In this document: positions 8,820 through 12,362 of the stretch, in pieces
How positions within the stretch are numbered: position 1 is the first letter of the stretch
How the letters are laid out: each line of letters starts with the position of its first letter
Source of the DNA: Candidatus Helarchaeota archaeon
GTDB taxonomy: Archaea; Asgardarchaeota; Lokiarchaeia; Helarchaeales; HEL-GB-A
Assembly: GCA_013375405.1 (NCBI GenBank)
Contig: JABXJU010000124.1
Span: 1 to 12,362, forward strand
Reading direction: 5' to 3'
DNA length: 12,362 nt
Program-made: the position numbers and the translations under genes
Notes under the pieces: model-generated
What the model was told of the DNA's origin: nothing
The model's database searches: none
Seen by the model: the letters and a program-made list of their open reading frames with translations, nothing else

Positions 8820-9413
8820 ATGGAAGAAATAAAACAAGAATTTAAACAAATATTAAAAAAAATGGAAAAATTTGATAAAGAATATAAAAAGAAATTATTA
8901 TTTTTAGGTTTAATCAATAAATATTTAAAGAAAATGAAATCAGGGATTATTATCCTTGGGGGTTTTGCGGTTCAATTTTATTTAGCTGGTGAATATTTAA
9001 CAAGGGATGTAGATTTAGCTTGTGATAATAAAGATGCCCTAAACGATTTATTATTCGCATTAAATTTTGAGAAAATAGGGCGACATTACTTTCTAGATGA
9101 ATTAGATTTAGCTATTGAGATTCCCTCCTCCTCTATTTCACGAAACCAACAAGGAAGATTATTTACTATCGATATAGAGGGTTATGAGATTCAAATGTTA
9201 GGGATTGAAGATATAGTTATTGATCGTGTTAATGCTTTTACTCATTGGCAATCTTTAGAAGATGGACGATTAGCTAAGGAACTACTTTTTATTCATTTCG
9301 AACAAATTGATTGGAATTATTTGGAAACGCGGGCACGTGATGAACATACTGATTCAGAACTCCAAAAAATGAAAGAAGAAATTATAAAACAACGTGAAGA
9401 AAATGAAGATTAA
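8820..9413 (+). CDS. Nucleotidyltransferase-fold protein (DUF6036/AbiEii-like)
   Basis: The product is 197 residues from ATG 8820; an in-frame TTG at 8814 would add two residues, and no SD separates the two. After a Lys-rich helical N-terminus (about 1-38) comes IIILGGFAVQFYLAG and then TRDVDLA. This is the GG...D-x-D core of minimal nucleotidyltransferases, with the acidic pair at D63 and D65 (ATG numbering). A third acidic strand, LDLAIEIP, follows at about 95-102, and then LGIEDIVIDRVNAFTHWQS and a helical tail that matches the C-terminal half of DUF6036/AbiEii-type proteins. The family includes toxin-antitoxin and phage-defence nucleotidyltransferases; the substrate is unknown. It overlaps the next gene by 11 bases, so the two are co-translated. 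Codons are strongly A/T-ending (TTA, AAA, GAT), more so than in neighbouring genes, which would fit acquisition by transfer. Confidence 0.7.
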   Translation: MEEIKQEFKQILKKMEKFDKEYKKKLLFLGLINKYLKKMKSGIIILGGFAVQFYLAGEYLTRDVDLACDNKDALNDLLFALNFEKIGRHYFLDELDLAIEIPSSSISRNQQGRLFTIDIEGYEIQMLGIEDIVIDRVNAFTHWQSLEDGRLAKELLFIHFEQIDWNYLETRARDEHTDSELQKMKEEIIKQREENED

Positions 9414-9618
9414 TTTCGATACATATATGAAAAAATATAGGAATAAATTTAGGAAATTAAGACTCTCATTAAATTTAGAGAGGTTGCCGCGCCGTCGGCC
9501 TAGAGATCCAGAGGAAGAATTAGTAGTTATGATTATGGCTAATCGAAGATGGAAGAGAGAGTTAGCTGAAGGGAAACTTGTCGAAATTTCTCCTAAAAAA
9601 TATACTATTTTAGGTTGA
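9403..9618 (+). CDS. Small basic protein, partner of the nucleotidyltransferase
   Basis: This encodes 71 residues from ATG 9403, or 74 from GTG 9394. The start lies inside the end of the upstream gene (stop TAA 9411-9413), which implies translational coupling. The N-terminal half is very basic (MKKYRNKFRKLRLS, then RLPRRRPRDPEEE). The C-terminal half (about 40-71) is a mixed helix and strand segment containing ANRRWKRELAEGKL and ending KKYTILG. I do not recognise a family. The size, charge and overlap fit an antitoxin or nucleic-acid-binding partner, but there is no HEPN motif (R-x4-H), so a classic MNT-HEPN pair is not supported. It ends 43 bases from the convergent operon. Confidence 0.6.
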   Translation: MKINFDTYMKKYRNKFRKLRLSLNLERLPRRRPRDPEEELVVMIMANRRWKRELAEGKLVEISPKKYTILG

Positions 9619-9661
9619 AATTAAATTGAATTTCCAAACTTAATTTCCTAGGTAGTTCAAA

Positions 9662-10789
9662 TTATTTTTTCTTTGCGAGAGCTTTCATGACTGCAAGATA
9701 GGTCTTAACAGGAATGATCTGGGGGTTTCGTCGAAACTGGGCGGGAATGGTTGCGTCGCATCGCGAGCATAAATTGGAATTTCTAAGCCAATCTTTGAAT
9801 TCATCAGCGTGTGCAGGACGTTTACAATTTGGACATACCACAATTCCCCTTCCTTGATCTGCAGGATAATTGGGCAGACTAAAACAGAAGATACATTTAA
9901 AATCTTCGAGACTAAGATGCCCAGCCTTTGGTTTGATGTATTTAATAAGTTTTTGTAGTGTTGGTTTAGTTTTCTTTTCTTTTTTCTGGGTTCTTGGGAT
10001 TGAAGCCTGTCGAGGTCTTTGAGTGCTTATGGACTGGGTTCGGGTTGTAGCGCGTGTCCTTGGTTGTGTAGAAGTGGAACGCGTTGTAGAGCGCGAAGTG
10101 GTACGAGTGGATGAACTCGGACGTGAAGATGGGCGGTAGATCTCCTCCCGCCGAGCCCTAGCAGAAATTTCAGATATTGATGGGCGTCCTCCGAAAAATC
10201 CGTATCTGAATAATACAAAAATTGAAAGTAAGCTGGTCAATAAGAGCATTATATCTGGAGAAATGTGAATTAAATCAAAGGGAAACGAACCCAAAGCATC
10301 CACAATTAAAAAGAACAACAAACTACAAAAACCAAGGATAATCATTAGAAATGTTACGACATACCCAAAAATTCGCGCATTTACTGTCTTTTGCCTCAGA
10401 TAAACTATGTCATATCGCATAAAACATGAATATAATGAAAATACTCCATACACTAGATAGGGAAAGGCGAAAAATAGAGTCCATGGGCTTAAAAATACCT
10501 GGACTGAACCAAATAGGTTCCATTCAAGCAATCCTGTAAAATATCCCCATAAACTATACAAAATACCAATGCTTATCGGTCCTAATATGAAAAAAGATGT
10601 ATTATGGGGCGAATTAAATTGGCGGTGTTGATTCAGCTTATGGATTAAATGCAGAGTAAAACACACCCATAGTCCAACTAAGAACCAAGAAAAAAAGATA
10701 CTAACAGATGGAGTAATACCTACGCCATGAATTATGCCAATAAGTATAGATAAGAGTAAAATTATAAGATAAAGGTATTTTCTCTGCAA
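9662..10789 (-). CDS. Six-TM membrane protein with cytosolic RING-H2-like finger, probable ubiquitin E3 ligase
   Basis: The 375-residue product has six membrane segments (about 5-22, 30-49, 64-88, 97-123, 140-164, 174-199). The positive-inside pattern puts both ends in the cytosol. Residues about 202-275 are a low-complexity Arg/Ser/Thr-rich linker. The C-terminal finger is C299-x2-C302-x16-C319-x2-C322-x4-H327-x2-E330-x10-C341-x2-C344. It aligns with RING-H2: H327-A-D-E330-F-x2-W334-L matches H-x2-C-(I/L)-x2-W-(L), and W334 sits where the E2-contacting Trp of c-Cbl lies. The sixth zinc ligand is Glu rather than Cys. It is the last gene of an operon with an E2 and a JAMM isopeptidase (37-base gap), which supports an E3 role. 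A non-RING treble-clef zinc finger is the alternative. The TTG start is chosen because GGTGGT lies eight bases upstream. Confidence 0.78.
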   Translation of the reverse strand: MQRKYLYLIILLLSILIGIIHGVGITPSVSIFFSWFLVGLWVCFTLHLIHKLNQHRQFNSPHNTSFFILGPISIGILYSLWGYFTGLLEWNLFGSVQVFLSPWTLFFAFPYLVYGVFSLYSCFMRYDIVYLRQKTVNARIFGYVVTFLMIILGFCSLLFFLIVDALGSFPFDLIHISPDIMLLLTSLLSIFVLFRYGFFGGRPSISEISARARREEIYRPSSRPSSSTRTTSRSTTRSTSTQPRTRATTRTQSISTQRPRQASIPRTQKKEKKTKPTLQKLIKYIKPKAGHLSLEDFKCIFCFSLPNYPADQGRGIVVCPNCKRPAHADEFKDWLRNSNLCSRCDATIPAQFRRNPQIIPVKTYLAVMKALAKKK

Positions 10790-10797
10790 ACTTTTTT

Positions 10798-10803
10798 ACC
10801 ACC
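10798..10803 (-). promoter_or_regulatory. Shine-Dalgarno site that decides the TTG start
   Basis: GGTGGT on the minus strand lies eight bases before TTG 10789. The first membrane segment begins right after MQRK, so a later start would cut into it. The element matches the SD of the giant surface-protein gene. Confidence 0.65.
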
Positions 10804-10826
10804 GAAGATATATGGAAGGAGATCTA

Positions 10827-11642
10827 TTAATCTTCGTCGTATTCGAGATAGAGCGCTTTCCCATGAACAATTGGATGAATAAATCCAAGCAACTCCGGTA
10901 AGTTGCTGGGAACGAAGGATCCTTTGACGCTAAAAGGAATGGGGTACCACTCCTTGGATCTTAACTTAGCCCGAAAAATTTTAAACCCATACGAAGCACC
11001 GTCAATTAAATAGGGATCAATCACAAGGGCTATAGATCCTTTCCAGAGTTTTTGGTATCGGACCTGTGTACCAAAGTCCTCCTTACTCATAAACAGTCCA
11101 TAAGATGGATGTGAATGATACCAGCCACAAATAAAGAAATTCTTTTTCTTAATATCCTTATAAGCGCGCACATAGTTTTTATAATCCTTAATTTCAGCAT
11201 AGACGGTTGTTCCATGGCCCATAGGGTAAGCATCTTCTAAATAAAGAGTATGGCCGTTAGCATCAAGGGCACCTGCAAGAAGACCGATAACTTCCACCCA
11301 TTTATTTTTAGGAATACTAGGATTAGCATACTTATACGCATGACTGGCAATTTTAAGAATGGGAGTTATTGAGACGATGATGTTCTCTTTCGTCTTCACG
11401 GGCGCTGTGGGAGCTGGCTCTTTCGCCTTCACGGGCGCAATGGGAGCTGGAGCTTCGCGGGTAAGCTCAATAGTTTCAGCTTTCTCATCGATTTCAGGTT
11501 TGTCAACTTTTGCGGCTTTTTCTTCAAACTTTAGTTCCCTACGGACTTCTTCAAGAAGTTCAACTTTGAGTTCTTTCTTTATTCGCTTTCTTAAAGCATC
11601 TATATCGAGTGAATCTTTATTGGATTCATCATTATCAGTCAT
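10827..11642 (-). CDS. JAMM/MPN+ metallo-isopeptidase (Rpn11-like deubiquitinase)
   Basis: The 271-residue product carries the complete JAMM zinc site: E117 in WVEVIGLLAG, and H176-S-H178-P with S186 and D189 (H-x-H-x7-S-x2-D). MPN+ enzymes of this kind cleave isopeptide bonds of ubiquitin-like modifiers. The catalytic domain spans about 88-270. Before it lie an acidic and basic heptad-like coiled coil (about 12-58) and an Ala/Pro linker with a duplicated PAPxAPVKxKE unit (about 65-86). The coiled coil is an extra part that could bind a partner or a proteasome-like complex (inference). The gene is the middle of the operon, 19 bases after the E2 stop and 37 bases before the RING-like gene, so conjugation and removal are co-expressed. 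ATG 11642 has GAGG upstream. A JAMM enzyme acting on a SAMP-like modifier instead is less likely beside this E2. Confidence 0.93.
   Translation of the reverse strand: MTDNDESNKDSLDIDALRKRIKKELKVELLEEVRRELKFEEKAAKVDKPEIDEKAETIELTREAPAPIAPVKAKEPAPTAPVKTKENIIVSITPILKIASHAYKYANPSIPKNKWVEVIGLLAGALDANGHTLYLEDAYPMGHGTTVYAEIKDYKNYVRAYKDIKKKNFFICGWYHSHPSYGLFMSKEDFGTQVRYQKLWKGSIALVIDPYLIDGASYGFKIFRAKLRSKEWYPIPFSVKGSFVPSNLPELLGFIHPIVHGKALYLEYDED
11386..11450 (-). repeat. Two-copy 33-base tandem repeat in the JAMM linker
   Basis: Two adjacent near-identical copies with only a few base differences encode PAPIAPVKAKE and PAPTAPVKTKE. It is a recent in-frame duplication in the linker between the coiled coil and the MPN domain. 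The edges are approximate. Confidence 0.6.
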
Positions 11643-11647
11643 AAAAT

Positions 11648-11653
11648 ATCCTC
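11648..11653 (-). promoter_or_regulatory. Shine-Dalgarno site of the JAMM gene
   Basis: GAGGAT on the minus strand lies five bases before ATG 11642, within the 19-base gap after the E2 stop. Having its own SD means translation does not depend only on coupling. Confidence 0.55.
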
Positions 11654-11661
11654 AAAACTCT

Positions 11662-12189
11662 TTACCACTTCTTTTTTGCATACTTTTTTACTAAAAACCG
11701 CACTTTTTTCTCAAAATTTTTAGGATTATTCATCATTTCTAGGGCTGCTTTTTTATTAAAAACATCCGTGGGATCTACAAGTTTGCCGCGTGTGTTGAGC
11801 ATGGCAAGGATTGTCTGGATAACGGTCACGATAGTTTTTGATGGACTCCACCCACCTTTCTTCCCAACGTACTTCGGATCTATAAGCGAAAGACAGATAT
11901 TTCGCTGTCCGGGATATTCCGTGGGCTTTGGCCAAAAGTTGGGATGCCAGAGACCAGTATGCATTCGCATGAAAGGAGGTTTTCGAGGATAATCATGGGG
12001 GAATTTGATTTCAAGACGGAACAAACCACCCTGATAGGGAGTACCCTTGGGCCCCTGTATTGTAACCGCAAGGTGATCCAAACTCCTAGTTTTGGGATTA
12101 AATGGTTTTAATTGGACGATTTCGCCCTTTTTCAGCATCTTTTTCAGTGCAGCTACATCTTGTGAAATTCGGCTACTTCTAACACTCAT
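11662..12189 (-). CDS. Ubiquitin-conjugating enzyme E2 (UBC fold)
   Basis: The 175-residue product has the full UBC order: N-terminal helix (about 5-22), the strand region GPKGTPYQGGLFRLEIKFP (46-64), DYPRKPPF (66-73), the HPN motif at 82-84, catalytic Cys99 in NICLSLID, and GGWSPSKTI (112-120) leading to the conserved helix. E2 enzymes take activated ubiquitin from E1 on this Cys and pass it to a target, usually with a RING E3. The HPN-to-Cys and Cys-to-Trp spacings are each about seven residues longer than in UbcH5-type enzymes, and the usual Asp after C-L is Ser (CLS). The C-terminus is very basic (KKYAKKKW). It is the first gene of the E2-JAMM-RING operon. ATG 12189 has AGGGTG five bases upstream. 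Confidence in the family is high; the modifier it uses is inferred to be ubiquitin. Confidence 0.95.
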   Translation of the reverse strand: MSVRSSRISQDVAALKKMLKKGEIVQLKPFNPKTRSLDHLAVTIQGPKGTPYQGGLFRLEIKFPHDYPRKPPFMRMHTGLWHPNFWPKPTEYPGQRNICLSLIDPKYVGKKGGWSPSKTIVTVIQTILAMLNTRGKLVDPTDVFNKKAALEMMNNPKNFEKKVRFLVKKYAKKKW

Positions 12190-12194
12190 TTATT

Positions 12195-12200
12195 CACCCT
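12195..12200 (-). promoter_or_regulatory. Shine-Dalgarno site of the E2 gene
   Basis: AGGGTG on the minus strand lies five bases before ATG 12189 and supports that start. Confidence 0.6.
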
Positions 12201-12238
12201 TCTAATTTAACCAATTTCAATTCATAAAACTATCTAAT

Positions 12239-12249
12239 AATTATAAGCG
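12239..12249 (-). promoter_or_regulatory. Candidate TATA box of the ubiquitin-system operon
   Basis: The minus strand reads CGCTTATAATT about 50 bases upstream of the E2 ATG. This would set transcription start near 12217 with a leader of about 27 bases that includes the SD. A second AT-rich element (ATATATTATAATT, about 12255-12268) lies further upstream and could be the box instead. Confidence 0.4.
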
Positions 12250-12348
12250 TTTATTAATTATAATATATCGCGAATTTTTAACAAAATTTTTGGTATTTAG
12301 GAATAATATATGATTATACGATATGTAATGTTAGAAAAATTTCACCGC

Positions 12349-12362
12349 AGATCGGAAGAGCA
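12349..12362. other. Illumina adapter remnant at contig end
   Basis: The last 14 bases, AGATCGGAAGAGCA, are the start of the standard Illumina TruSeq adapter. They are GC-richer than the AT-rich DNA beside them and run to the final base. This is untrimmed read-through and not genomic sequence, and it marks the true contig end. Confidence 0.93.

Noticed and set aside
11359..11694. A 111-codon plus-strand frame antisense to the JAMM gene
   Set aside because: Its Ala/Gly/Ser-rich product is the complement of the Ala/Pro/Lys linker and coiled coil of the JAMM protein, which has a complete catalytic motif.
12240..12275. AT-rich partial palindromes, including TCGCGA, upstream of the E2 gene
   Set aside because: The arms are imperfect and such patterns are common in AT-rich promoters. 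There is no support for an operator or an origin.

Overview
The window looks like the end of a metagenomic contig from an archaeon, most likely an Asgard archaeon (Promethearchaeota). It is AT-rich by eye. It carries a eukaryote-like ubiquitin-conjugation cassette (E2, JAMM deubiquitinase, RING-like membrane protein). Shine-Dalgarno sites of the GGTGGT/GAGG type occur beside genes with no visible SD. There is also a very long secreted protein dense in N-glycosylation sequons and built from Ig-like repeats. An archaeon of the Caldiarchaeum group is the main alternative. The last 14 bases are Illumina adapter sequence, so the right edge is a contig end and not biology.

Layout. Positions 2-7108 (minus strand) are one uninterrupted reading frame of at least 2369 codons, still open at the left edge. 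It encodes a signal peptide, a jelly-roll-like N-terminal domain and at least 16 tandem Ig-like repeats of about 98-130 residues. A 481-base intergenic region (7109-7589) separates it from a divergent gene (7590-8720, plus) for a six-TM protein with a transglutaminase-like domain predicted to face outside. Next, on the plus strand, comes a two-gene unit (8820-9413 and 9403-9618): a nucleotidyltransferase-fold protein and a small basic protein with overlapping reading frames. Convergent to it, on the minus strand, is a tight three-gene operon read from 12189 to 9662: ubiquitin-conjugating E2, JAMM/MPN+ isopeptidase with an N-terminal coiled coil, and a six-TM protein with a cytosolic RING-H2-like finger.

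How the genes fit together. The operon supplies the conjugation (E2), removal (JAMM) and probable ligation (RING E3) steps of an archaeal ubiquitin pathway. Ubiquitin and E1 are not in the window. The fixed membrane anchoring of the RING suggests ubiquitination at the membrane. The divergent left half looks like a cell-surface locus: a giant repeat protein next to an outward-facing transglutaminase-like enzyme that might process or cross-link surface proteins (inference). The nucleotidyltransferase pair resembles an accessory or toxin-antitoxin-like module and has an A/T-richer codon style than its neighbours.
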